A stretch of 16,895 nucleotides of DNA from DASQDN01 sp035630195 (GCA_035630195.1 DASQLD010000285.1:1-16895); one strand, 5' to 3'. Shown: positions 1-7,305, numbered from the stretch's first letter. Notes: generated from the letters alone by a model not told the origin. A program made the numbers and translations.

Positions 1-1
1 C

Positions 2-403
2 ATTGTCGCCGCGCGGGATCGGTGTGACATGACCGTCGACCGCATCCGCTGCGTACGCGACAAGCAGTACAAATATATTCGCAACTTTATGCCCGAGCGT
101 CCCTATACCCAGTTCAACAATTACATCGAGACACAATACCCGACGTTGAACGTGATGAAGAAACTGCACGCAGAGGGCAAGCTCAATGCGACTCAGCAGC
201 TTTTCATGGCGCCGCGGAAACCGGATGTTGAACTATATGATGTCAACGCCGATCCCCATGAAGTAAACAATCTCGCTGCTAAGCCCGAGCACGCTTCCTT
301 GATGAAGCAATATGCGAAAAGGCTCGACAAATGGATCAAGGAAACGGGCGATCAAGGTCGCGTGCGCGAAAACCAGGCCGAAATCGACGCCTCGTTGAAT
401 TAG
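2..403 (+). CDS. Sulfatase, C-terminal part (5' end outside window)
   Basis: The reading frame is open to the left edge, so the ATG at 29 is internal and only about 133 C-terminal residues are present. Visible are the RDRCD...VDRIR...RDKQYKYIRNF segment, then MPERPY, then ELYDVNADPHEVNNLA and a helical tail (LMKQYAKRLDKWIKETGD). This order is typical of the C-terminal subdomain of type I (S1) sulfatases related to choline- and arylsulfatases. The catalytic domain with the Cys/Ser that becomes formylglycine lies outside the window, so the substrate cannot be inferred. Such enzymes hydrolyse sulfate esters, usually after export. It ends 12 nt before the convergent pdxH stop, and no terminator is evident between them. 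Confidence 0.85.
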   Translation: MVAARDRCDMTVDRIRCVRDKQYKYIRNFMPERPYTQFNNYIETQYPTLNVMKKLHAEGKLNATQQLFMAPRKPDVELYDVNADPHEVNNLAAKPEHASLMKQYAKRLDKWIKETGDQGRVRENQAEIDASLN

Positions 404-415
404 ATGCCGCGCAAG

Positions 416-1051
416 TCACGGGGCTAGACGGTGGACGATCCAGTTCCCCTCCACCAGGCGATACTCGAGACGATCGTGGAGACGATTCGGCCGCCCCTGC
501 CAGAACTCCATCAAGTGTGGTGTCACCCGGATACCACCCCAATGTGGAGGACGCGGGACGGGTCCGGGTTCGAAACGTTTAGCCATCGTCGCTAGGCTCT
601 CTTCTATGACTTGTCGACCGGCTATGACAGAACTCTGATTCGAAACCCACGCTCCGATCTGATGTCCCGAGGGGCGGCTTGCGAAATACTCATCAGACTC
701 CGTTAGTGAGACGTGAGAAGCTCGGCCTTGGATTCGGATCTGACGTTCGAGCACATCCCAATAGAAGAGCAGAGCCACTCTCGGATTCTGCGCGATTTCC
801 TTCGCCTTTCGGCTTTCATAGTTGGTATAGAAGACGAAGCCTCTGTGGTCGAAGCCTTTCAGCAAAACCGTACGGGCATTCGGCTGACCGGACCCGTCCG
901 TGGAGGCCAGCGTCATCGCGTTCGGTTCAAGGAGACGCATCTCGATGGCCTGTTTCATCCACAATTCGAACTGAAGCAACGGATCGGGGTCAATTGCGGA
1001 TTCCAACAAACCAGATTTCGTATAGCTGAGCCGGAGTTCGGAAAGGTCCAT
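416..1051 (-). CDS. pdxH: Pyridoxamine/pyridoxine 5'-phosphate oxidase
   Basis: This is the FMN-dependent enzyme that oxidises PNP or PMP to pyridoxal 5'-phosphate, the last step of the DXP-dependent and salvage B6 routes. The ATG at 1051 gives 211 residues, close to the usual 210-220. An in-frame TTG at 1090 would extend it by 13 residues into the upstream gene and is less likely. The family signature MEFWQGRPNRLHDR is intact at residues 181-194, the C-terminal RLAP matches the family's R-L-x-P end, and RTVLLKGFD (60-68) with FYTNYESRKAKE (74-85) forms the FMN/substrate region. The start lies 5 nt after the stop of the TonB receptor gene with no terminator between, so co-transcription under the cobalamin riboswitch is likely (inference). 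No strong Shine-Dalgarno is visible, so translational coupling is possible. Confidence 0.95.
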   Translation of the reverse strand: MDLSELRLSYTKSGLLESAIDPDPLLQFELWMKQAIEMRLLEPNAMTLASTDGSGQPNARTVLLKGFDHRGFVFYTNYESRKAKEIAQNPRVALLFYWDVLERQIRIQGRASHVSLTESDEYFASRPSGHQIGAWVSNQSSVIAGRQVIEESLATMAKRFEPGPVPRPPHWGGIRVTPHLMEFWQGRPNRLHDRLEYRLVEGNWIVHRLAP

Positions 1052-1056
1052 GGCTA

Positions 1057-3315
1057 TTAGAAAAGAAACCGCATCCCGAATGTGGCCCAAGCCTTCGGGG
1101 CGCGGAAACCATCCTCCGAGTATGTACGGTTCAGGAAGTTGTCGACACGTGTGAAGAACCGCAAGCTGGTGCTGTCGGTTAAAGCGCGCGTATAGTTGGC
1201 TGACAAATCGGCCTTCACGGGGCCATCGAAGGATACGGGAAGCGATCCTAAAGTCATCAGGTAATCGCTCGAGGCGAAGATGTCGAATGTAACATCGAAC
1301 GAGCGTCCGAGGCGTTGTGTTGCAGTTGTCGTGAACATGTGGTCGGAAACGCGCACCGTACGAAGGTCGCCATTCGTAAAGATCGAAGTTCGCTCGTCGG
1401 CATTGGTGAAGGTGTACGAGGAGCGCACCGTCATATTCCGAGTTGGCGACGTCTCGAAGCTCAGCTCAACACCGCGAGCAAGCCCGCCGCCTGTGTTGCG
1501 ATAGCCGCCGAATCGACCGTATGGATCCGTATCCGGATTGATGTATCCACTGAAATCAAATACGATCGTCTCCTGTATACGGGTGTAGAAATAGGTTGCG
1601 CTCATCTTCGTACGGGAGCCAAGATATTGATCGAAGCCTCCATCGAAAGCGAGCAGGCGATCCGGCTTCAGCGCTGGATCACCAAAAGCGCTGAAGCTAC
1701 CGAAGAAATACGATGCTCCGAAACGTTCATACAGGGAGGGAACTCGGTAGCCATTTCCGACATGAGCACGTACCTTCGTCCCCGTTGACTGGGAAAAGTA
1801 TGCTATCGATGCGTCTCCGGTCAAGGCGCGTGGGGGAGAAACCAACGCGGCCTTGTTGTAAATGCCCGAGTCGTCGCTAAACTGTGGTTGATTCAGTTGA
1901 AAGCCCTGCATACGTCCCGAGAGAGAAACTTGTAGTCGGCGATCGAGTAACTGCAGTTGATCCTGCGCAAACAAAGCGTGGCTGGACTGATCGATTTGCA
2001 GCCGCGCGTGCACGGGCCGCGAGATATTATCGAAGTACTCGCGCTCCCATTCGTACCCGGCAGTGATCCAGTGTCGCGCCAGTTGGAAGTCCGTGCGCGC
2101 CTGAATGGTATCGAGGCGACCATTGAACTCGTCGGATGAGTTTACCTCTGGTTGAAAGCCGATTCCACCGGGTCCATTCGGGTTATCGCGTCGGGTCGTC
2201 ACACCTTGATAGCTAACCCGTGTCGTTACTGTTGGAGACCAGTGATGCGACGCGGCGAATAGGCCCGAGAAATAGCCTGCAGCGCGACTGTTGTCGGGAT
2301 CATCCGGGGCCAGGACCGGCTGTGAGTTCTCGTCGAGAAACGGAGAGCTATTCAATTGCGCAAAACTATCATTCGCGAGAATACGTGCGCTCAGTTCTGT
2401 CGCTGGACTTAGCCGATACTGCATCGACCCGTGACCAAGCGAGTTCCGAGCGCGATCGTTGCCATCGATTCCTTTCGTGACATTCAAGTGAGTCGCGCCT
2501 ACCGAGAAACGTAGCCTTTGGTTGAAAGCGCCGCCACTGGCTTTGGCCAATCCTTGCAGTAAACCGAGCCCGCCACCTTCGGCGCCCACTTCGCCATGAA
2601 AACCAGCGGTTCCCGCAGCAGTGATGATGTTGATAACGCCCCCCGTTGCATGCGTTCCATAAAGGGAGGTTCCCGATCCACGCAGAACTTCGATTCGATC
2701 CGTATCGGCAAGCAAAAGATCGCCTAGGAAGGCGCTGGCGTCGCCTTGCGGCGATGCTGCATCCCTAAGGCGGAAACCGTCGATAAGAACGGAAGTGTCG
2801 GTGGCGCGCATACCACGCGTAAGAACACGCACAAGGCTGCCGGGGCCGCCCAGTTGCTGCACTCGGATTCCCGGCACGCTTCGAACTGCGTCGGCAACGG
2901 AATACTCGGCACGATCAGTAAGCTGTTGGGCATCGATGACAGTAAGGGCCTTGGCTTCCTCATCGACTGTTTGCGCCCCGCCCGCTGCGGTAACCTGCAC
3001 CTGAGTGCTGACCAGTTGTAGCTCCAGCGTCAGATCCACGGTCTTACTTTCATCCGCGCCGAGTTCGATATTCTCAGCCTTTGACGAACCGAACCCATTT
3101 GCCTGTGCTTCAATCAACCAGGCTCCCGCTCGCAAACCTTCGAACGAGTAGTTGCCGCTACTATCCGTAATAACAAACACGCGCGAAGTCGACGCTCGAT
3201 GAACGATGGAAACCCGGGCGTCTGGAACAGTCGATCCCGAAGGATCGAGAACACGACCGCTTATTTGCGCGTAGACAAGCGCGGCCGAAAGAAAAATCAG
3301 AAGTATAGCTCTCAT
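1057..3315 (-). CDS. TonB-dependent outer-membrane receptor, probably cobalamin (BtuB-like)
   Basis: A 22-stranded outer-membrane transporter is expected. The layout is a signal peptide (about 1-17, ending VYAQ), a carboxypeptidase-regulatory-like beta domain (ISGRVLDPSGSTVPDARV through the LTLEL segment near residue 99), a plug (about 110-235, with VLIDGFRL and the conserved IEVLRGSGTSLYG..ATGGVINIIT), then a long beta-barrel ending in Phe (FGMRFLF). Of two adjacent ATGs (3318 and 3315), 3315 has the better spacing, 6 nt, to the GAGG of GTGAGGTGA; this gives 752 residues. The substrate is inferred from the cobalamin riboswitch immediately upstream, because plug and barrel sequence alone do not define it. 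A clear TonB box could not be fixed; TQVQVTA near residue 105 is the best candidate. pdxH follows in the same transcript. BtuCDF partners are not in the window. Confidence 0.9.
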   Translation of the reverse strand: MRAILLIFLSAALVYAQISGRVLDPSGSTVPDARVSIVHRASTSRVFVITDSSGNYSFEGLRAGAWLIEAQANGFGSSKAENIELGADESKTVDLTLELQLVSTQVQVTAAGGAQTVDEEAKALTVIDAQQLTDRAEYSVADAVRSVPGIRVQQLGGPGSLVRVLTRGMRATDTSVLIDGFRLRDAASPQGDASAFLGDLLLADTDRIEVLRGSGTSLYGTHATGGVINIITAAGTAGFHGEVGAEGGGLGLLQGLAKASGGAFNQRLRFSVGATHLNVTKGIDGNDRARNSLGHGSMQYRLSPATELSARILANDSFAQLNSSPFLDENSQPVLAPDDPDNSRAAGYFSGLFAASHHWSPTVTTRVSYQGVTTRRDNPNGPGGIGFQPEVNSSDEFNGRLDTIQARTDFQLARHWITAGYEWEREYFDNISRPVHARLQIDQSSHALFAQDQLQLLDRRLQVSLSGRMQGFQLNQPQFSDDSGIYNKAALVSPPRALTGDASIAYFSQSTGTKVRAHVGNGYRVPSLYERFGASYFFGSFSAFGDPALKPDRLLAFDGGFDQYLGSRTKMSATYFYTRIQETIVFDFSGYINPDTDPYGRFGGYRNTGGGLARGVELSFETSPTRNMTVRSSYTFTNADERTSIFTNGDLRTVRVSDHMFTTTATQRLGRSFDVTFDIFASSDYLMTLGSLPVSFDGPVKADLSANYTRALTDSTSLRFFTRVDNFLNRTYSEDGFRAPKAWATFGMRFLF

Positions 3316-3420
3316 CATTCACCTCACGATGGAATTGTGAAAGGAAATGCAGAGAGGGCTGGCGGTATCATCGCTCTTCCCCCGAAGGCGCATGTCCTGA
3401 ATCCAGACACTCATGGCCTG

Positions 3421-3590
3421 GAACCATCGGCAGGTCTTCGGACTTGCAGGCTAGACCGGCATAGACCGGTTGGTTCTACTTGCCGCGGCTTCCCAGCCTT
3501 GTGGAGGCCAGTGCCAGTAATGCGGCTTTCGTTCCTGCATACCGCTGCGGGGCAGTTCCGGATTCGAACCGGATTCCCTCTTTCAACAGC
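3421..3590 (-). promoter_or_regulatory. Cobalamin (AdoCbl) riboswitch
   Basis: Read on the minus strand, the leader contains the ordered landmarks of the B12 aptamer: GAGGGAATCCGG (3580-3569), CCGGAACTGCCCCGCAGCGG (3561-3542), a GGCACTGG segment, GGGAAGCCGCGG, and the terminal B12 box GCAAGTCCGAAGACCTGCCG (3447-3428). It sits about 105 nt upstream of the TonB receptor start. The expression platform probably lies in 3319-3420; a small hairpin (TGT/ACA plus CTG/CAG with a bulged C, around 3391-3407) is visible, but no U-run terminator, so control of translation initiation is more likely than attenuation. It is expected to repress the receptor, and probably pdxH, when cobalamin is plentiful. Exact boundaries are approximate. 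Confidence 0.93.
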
Positions 3591-3622
3591 TTAAAAGTTC
3601 AGCTGTACCGACAGTACTTTGC

Positions 3623-3630
3623 ACTATAGC
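3623..3630 (-). promoter_or_regulatory. Extended -10 promoter element for the riboswitch transcript
   Basis: On the minus strand, TGCTATAGT forms an extended -10 (TGn followed by TATAGT). It lies about 35-40 nt upstream of the first conserved aptamer segment, placing the start of transcription near 3616. There is no good -35 at 17 nt. It directly follows the U-tract of the terminator of the preceding gene. Confidence 0.4.
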
Positions 3631-3666
3631 AAAAAAGCCCGTTCCGACCACATGATCGGAACGGGC
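3631..3666 (-). terminator. Intrinsic terminator of the kinase-regulator-Spy module
   Basis: A perfect 11-bp stem, GCCCGTTCCGA (3637-3647) with TCGGAACGGGC (3656-3666), has an 8-nt loop. Read on the minus strand it is followed by six U residues (A run at 3631-3636). It starts 31 nt past the stop of the Spy-like gene, so it terminates that transcript. Confidence 0.9.
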
Positions 3667-3697
3667 ATCAGGAAGAAGAGGGATACTCTGAATGTTC

Positions 3698-4174
3698 CTA
3701 GAATGCTGGTGGGCGACCTCCAAAGCCGCCTGGACCGCCGTGACCACCAGGTCCACGCAGGCCTTCGGTACTGTCGAGCTTTTCTTTTTGTGTCGAGTTC
3801 AGAAGCGCTCTAAACTTCGATTGAGACTTGGCGTGAATCGCCGCCGCCTGTCCATTAAGAGAACCAACCTGAGCGGCCAGCTGGTCGAGCTGTGCATCGG
3901 ACGCGCCACCTTTCACGGCTTCCTGCAAAGCATCGTGCGCCGCCCTTGAGGGTTCTCGAAGCGCTTGGCTGGCAGTAGCGGCATTTGTAAAGATGGTCTT
4001 AGCTTGCTGCTGTTGCGTTGCATCCAGCGTCAGTAGAGTCGTCAGCATCTGAATGCGACGTTCGATCATCTGTTCGGACGTCGGAGGCGTGCCTCCACGA
4101 CCTCCCGGTCCCTGTGCAAACCCTGTCACGGCTATAGTGAGCGTGAGTATCGTGGCTGCAATCGTTTTCATCAT
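3698..4174 (-). CDS. Spy/CpxP-like LTXXQ-motif secreted protein
   Basis: This 158-residue product has a clear signal peptide (MMKTIAATILTLTIAVTGFA, probable cleavage before Gln21). The mature part is helical and Gln/Ala-rich with two LTXXQ-like segments (LTLDATQQQQAKTI at 48-61, LNSTQKEKLD at 125-134). It is flanked by Gly/Pro-rich ends (GPGGRGGTPP at 22-31; GPGGHGGPGGFGGRPP from 141). The family includes the periplasmic chaperone Spy and the CpxA inhibitor CpxP, so a periplasmic sensor-accessory or chaperone role is inferred. It lies 88 nt downstream of the response regulator gene, follows a direct-repeat operator-like site, and is closed by a strong terminator, so it is probably a target and feedback partner of the adjacent two-component system. 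The nearest GGAGG is 15 nt from the first ATG, so the exact start is uncertain. Confidence 0.8.
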   Translation of the reverse strand: MMKTIAATILTLTIAVTGFAQGPGGRGGTPPTSEQMIERRIQMLTTLLTLDATQQQQAKTIFTNAATASQALREPSRAAHDALQEAVKGGASDAQLDQLAAQVGSLNGQAAAIHAKSQSKFRALLNSTQKEKLDSTEGLRGPGGHGGPGGFGGRPPAF

Positions 4175-4237
4175 TTGTGGCTTGAATAACCTCCACTCTA
4201 TTAAACGCGAATTGCAGTCAAAAGTTGACCGCTGGAC

Positions 4238-4254
4238 TGTAAGCTCTTTGTAAA
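4238..4254. promoter_or_regulatory. Direct-repeat operator upstream of the Spy-like gene
   Basis: The plus strand reads TGTAAGCTCTTTGTAAA, two TGTAAR hexamers separated by 5 nt (11-bp period). It matches the site at 6700-6716 at 14 of 17 positions and lies 64-80 bp upstream of the gene's ATG, 8 bp after the regulator stop. The arrangement resembles tandem half-sites used by OmpR/PhoB-family regulators, CpxR (GTAAA repeats) in particular. A separate perfect inverted repeat, GTCAA-AAG-TTGAC (4217-4229), lies between this site and the gene. Confidence 0.6.
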
Positions 4255-4262
4255 TTAGAGAC

Positions 4263-4952
4263 TTACATTTCCTTTACGAACTTATAGCCGGAGCCGTGGA
4301 CCGTCAGAAGATGCTTGGGTTGCTTGGGATCTTCTTCGAGTTTGCTACGCAGTTGAGCGAGATGGACATCGACGGTGCGCGTATTGGTTGCGGCGCGATA
4401 TCCCCAAACCTGTTCGAGTAGTTCATCGCGTGACACAACCACGCCGGGACGTTCGAGCAGATAACAAAGTAACTGGTACTCCTTCGACGAAAGAGCAACC
4501 AATTCGCCATCACGCGTCACTTCATGGCGGCGTGTGTTGACATGTACCGTTCCGAACTGATGAACCGCCCCCCCTGTGGATGCCCCCTTAGCGCGCCGAA
4601 GCAATGCCTCAATGCGCGCTAGCAATTCGGATGTATCGAATGGTTTGGTCAGGTAGTCATCAGCTCCTGTTTTCAAACCTTCGACTCTGTCACGCACCTC
4701 ACCGCGCGCGGTGAGCATCAGGATAGGAACATTCAGGCCTTGAGAGCGTAATTCCCGGCAAACCTCAAACCCGTTCCGCCCTGGGATCATGACATCAAGC
4801 ACAATGATGTCCAGTGGCAATCGCAATGCGCTGGATATCGCATCGTTCCCGTTATCTACGCTCATCACCGAATAGCCTTCTCGTTCCAGACGATCGGCGA
4901 GGAGCAGCGCGAGCGAAGGCTCGTCTTCGACCAAGAGCAGCCTAGGATTCAA
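4263..4952 (-). CDS. OmpR-family response regulator
   Basis: This 229-residue regulator has a complete receiver domain: acidic pair E9/D10, phospho-acceptor D53 in IIVLDVMIPGRNG, T81 and K103 in YLTKPF. It is followed by a winged-helix Trans_reg_C domain (about 130-229) with SSKEYQLLCYLLERPG, VSRDELLEQVWGY, RTVDVHLAQLRSKLE and the C-terminal TVHGSGYKF. All catalytic residues are present, so it should be phosphorylatable. The start is TTG at 4952, overlapping the last 11 nt of the kinase gene, with GAGG about 10 nt upstream inside the kinase. It is expected to be phosphorylated by that kinase and to bind DNA as a dimer on tandem direct repeats; the TGTAAA repeats at 4238 and 6700 are the obvious candidates. 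Confidence 0.96.
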   Translation of the reverse strand: MNPRLLLVEDEPSLALLLADRLEREGYSVMSVDNGNDAISSALRLPLDIIVLDVMIPGRNGFEVCRELRSQGLNVPILMLTARGEVRDRVEGLKTGADDYLTKPFDTSELLARIEALLRRAKGASTGGAVHQFGTVHVNTRRHEVTRDGELVALSSKEYQLLCYLLERPGVVVSRDELLEQVWGYRAATNTRTVDVHLAQLRSKLEEDPKQPKHLLTVHGSGYKFVKEM

Positions 4953-6627
4953 CGGAGGGCATCCTCATCTCAATCAGAAATCCTCGTCCTTCGCGATTCT
5001 GTGCGCGCACAACTCCTCCATGAGACTCTGCGATTCGTTTCACCAAATGCAATCCCAAACCGAGTCCTGGCACACGGGAATTTGAGGCGTCAGCTCCACG
5101 ATAAAATGGCGAAAAGATTTGGTCCAGCTCTGACGGGAGGACTCCTGGCCCATCATCTTCCACTACGATACTGACGTTTGAGGGCTCTTCTCGTCCTGCG
5201 CGCACGCGTACAACGCCGCCTTTTCCTGCGTACTTAGCTGCATTTATCAGCAAGTTCTGAAGACCGGCGCTCACAAGGTTAACGTCTGCACGAATTGCCG
5301 GCAGGTCAGGCGGAACGTCACGTTCGACGCGCATTCCTGCTGCTTCCAAGCTTGGGCCTGCAACCGATAGCGCCCGGTCAATTACTTCGGAAGGAGACAC
5401 GGGCTCAAAGTTCGGACGAATATCGGACCGTTGTGTTCGCGCGAATACCAGGACCTGTTCCACCATGTCAGACAGCCTGAGAGTCTCACGACGGATCATT
5501 TCGCCGTATTTTTTTGGATCGGAGACCATGCCTTCTGACAGGTTGTCCGCGGCAACGCGAATCACGGTCAACGGTGTCCGCAATTCGTGAGAAACCGCCA
5601 TCGCAAACTCCATCTGACGCTGCGCCAGCACCTGTGCGCGATGAGCGTACAGACCCAGCATTGCGATTCCAGTCCCCAGTACGGCCAGCACACCGAAACT
5701 CAGCAGAAGACTTCGCGTCCGAAATTCATGGAGACCCGAGGCTCCCGATGGTGTCAGGCCGGCAGCCAGAGTCCAGCGTCCGGAATTCCGACTCGGTGGG
5801 CTCTCCAAACACGTAACATCGCTCCTCGCGATCAGCGCTGCCCCTCCATCGCGCCATGGGGGCGCTCCAGGCGACGGGCCGCCAGGGTGCCGCCCCCGTG
5901 GACCTCCCGGCCCACGAGGTGGTGGTCCCATACCGAATCCGGGGCCTGGTCCGCCATCGGGTGGGCCACCTGGTCCGCCACGGGGCCGTCGTTCTCCACG
6001 CAGTCCTCCGCCGCCGCCGAAACATTCGGGACGAAATGCGAACATCTGCGTAGTGAGTTCGGTCTGGAAATCACTCTGTTTATAGAGAGGCTCACCGCCG
6101 GCAGACACAAGGACTCCGTAGCGATGGATGTTTAGAAAACGGGCTGCGAGTTTGGGCAGTAGCTCGGTTCGGATGTACTCGCCATCGAACACTATGGTCC
6201 GCACGCCGGAAGGACCGTCAGGACGGCCGAAAGATGAAATCACCAAAGGGTCAGATTTTTTAGGAACATCGCCTTCTACAGGCTCGAGGCCCGATGTCGT
6301 AAGCCGAAACGCGCGATCGCCTTCGGCGATGCGAACTTCTTTCACGAGGCGAGGGTAAGGAGCAAATTCGCTCCAAAGACGTGCTCGCTCAACTAAATAC
6401 TGGCCCTGATCGAACCGTATGGGAAACGGACCAAACGCGATCTGTGCACGTGTGATTTCGACGTCAAAGGCAGAAGCGAATCTGGTTGCAGCCGTGCGAA
6501 GAGCCAAAATCTCACGCTCTCGTTCCGCCTGCGCCAAACGATCGATCCAGCGGTATTGGAGAAATCCGAGGAAACAAAGTAGCGTGACGAGGGACAGCAA
6601 TCCCCAAAACCCGGCCCTATGACGCAT
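4942..6627 (-). CDS. Membrane sensor histidine kinase with Gly/Pro-rich extracytoplasmic segment
   Basis: This 561-residue kinase has TM1 at about 8-25, a large periplasmic region (about 27-304), TM2 at about 305-328, HisKA with the phosphorylated His347 (MAVSHELRTPL), and HATPase_c with N462 (LLINAAKYA), DDGPG (491-495), IFSPFYRG and GLGLGLHLVKRI. Only about 19 residues separate TM2 from the H box, so no HAMP domain is present. The periplasmic region ends in a striking Gly/Pro/Arg low-complexity stretch (about 203-262), flanked by Cys202 and Cys273. ATG at 6627 has GAGG 4 nt upstream. It is first in the order kinase, regulator, Spy-like gene and carries an operator-like repeat about 75-90 bp upstream. 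The signal is unknown; envelope or periplasmic stress is suggested by the Spy-like neighbour. Confidence 0.95.
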   Translation of the reverse strand: MRHRAGFWGLLSLVTLLCFLGFLQYRWIDRLAQAEREREILALRTAATRFASAFDVEITRAQIAFGPFPIRFDQGQYLVERARLWSEFAPYPRLVKEVRIAEGDRAFRLTTSGLEPVEGDVPKKSDPLVISSFGRPDGPSGVRTIVFDGEYIRTELLPKLAARFLNIHRYGVLVSAGGEPLYKQSDFQTELTTQMFAFRPECFGGGGGLRGERRPRGGPGGPPDGGPGPGFGMGPPPRGPGGPRGRHPGGPSPGAPPWRDGGAALIARSDVTCLESPPSRNSGRWTLAAGLTPSGASGLHEFRTRSLLLSFGVLAVLGTGIAMLGLYAHRAQVLAQRQMEFAMAVSHELRTPLTVIRVAADNLSEGMVSDPKKYGEMIRRETLRLSDMVEQVLVFARTQRSDIRPNFEPVSPSEVIDRALSVAGPSLEAAGMRVERDVPPDLPAIRADVNLVSAGLQNLLINAAKYAGKGGVVRVRAGREEPSNVSIVVEDDGPGVLPSELDQIFSPFYRGADASNSRVPGLGLGLHLVKRIAESHGGVVRAQNREGRGFLIEMRMPSVES

Positions 6628-6699
6628 CTATCCTCACACCCTGGCCCTCACTAAGAGCTTGCCTCATTGAAGCTCGAGAGGCGCCATCGCCGCAGAAGC

Positions 6700-6716
6700 T
6701 TTACAAGAAGTTTACA
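6700..6716. promoter_or_regulatory. Direct-repeat operator upstream of the kinase-regulator operon
   Basis: On the minus strand it reads TGTAAACTTCTTGTAAA, two perfect TGTAAA hexamers 5 nt apart, 73-89 bp upstream of the kinase ATG. It overlaps the stop codon of the cupin gene (6712-6714). It is nearly identical to the site before the Spy-like gene but in the opposite orientation relative to transcription. Probable autoregulatory binding site of the OmpR-family regulator. Confidence 0.6.
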
Positions 6717-7305
6717 GAGTGAGCTTCCATAATCGGGTCAATGGTCCACTAGGACCACTAACGGGGTCGGACTTGGCAGACGGAAGCTTACGAATTCGTT
6801 CGGTCGCGGCGGCATCCGGTGCGGACCTACAGACGTCCCAGTCTTGCCCCGGCGGATAAGCTCCTATTACCAGAAAGTCCGAGCTCATATCGATACGGCA
6901 ATGGCCGGTGCCGGCGGGAAGCACAGCCACGTCTCCCGCTCGTACGGCAATCTCACGGCCGTTCTCGCCGCCCAGCATGATGCTGGCATGGCCACGCGCG
7001 AACCCAAGCACCTCATGCGCACTCGAGTGGTAATGGTGAAAATCGTAGATGCCGTTTCGCCACTGCGGGGGCCATCCATTTTGCCCAAAGACTCTCTCGA
7101 AGTCGGATGCTGCATCAGATCCTTCAATCCGTACGGTTGATCGATACAACAGAACAGGAAGATGCTCATTGTTGGGCATCCAGCCGTTGCGAGAGAGGCG
7201 GAGAACTTCCGGTTGCTTGCCCTCAGACCCGTCGATCCCAAGTCCCCCATTAAGCCCGATACCCGAGAGGACGGCGGTGAATTGACGCCGATCAATGATC
7301 GCCAT
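6712..7305 (-). CDS. YjlB-type cupin with Tat-like N-terminus
   Basis: This single-domain cupin resembles Bacillus YjlB in its segments PNNEHLPVLLYRS, FERVFGQNGWPPQWRNGIY, HHYHSSAHEVLGFARG, LGGENGREI and GDVAVLPAGTGH. Candidate metal ligands are His91/His93, His97/Glu98 and His135 (numbered from ATG 7305). The biochemical function of YjlB proteins is not established. The N-terminus, MAIIDRRQFTAVLSGIGLNG, looks like a twin-arginine signal, which is unusual for the family; no clear A-x-A cleavage site is visible. In-frame starts at 7317 (ATG) and 7350 (GTG) are possible; 7305 was chosen because it places the RR motif near the start, as in Tat signals. No strong Shine-Dalgarno decides it. The gene is divergent from the DUF892 gene, and its 3' end carries the kinase operator. 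Confidence 0.85.
   Translation of the reverse strand: MAIIDRRQFTAVLSGIGLNGGLGIDGSEGKQPEVLRLSRNGWMPNNEHLPVLLYRSTVRIEGSDAASDFERVFGQNGWPPQWRNGIYDFHHYHSSAHEVLGFARGHASIMLGGENGREIAVRAGDVAVLPAGTGHCRIDMSSDFLVIGAYPPGQDWDVCRSAPDAAATERIRKLPSAKSDPVSGPSGPLTRLWKLTL

Noticed and set aside
1315..1788. 157-codon plus-strand ORF
   Set aside because: Antisense shadow of the TonB receptor barrel.
3199..3594. 131-codon plus-strand ORF
   Set aside because: It runs antisense through the TonB receptor start and the cobalamin riboswitch; a chance open frame.
5587..6135. 182-codon plus-strand ORF
   Set aside because: Antisense shadow of the kinase's Gly/Pro-rich GC-rich segment, which suppresses stop codons in other frames.
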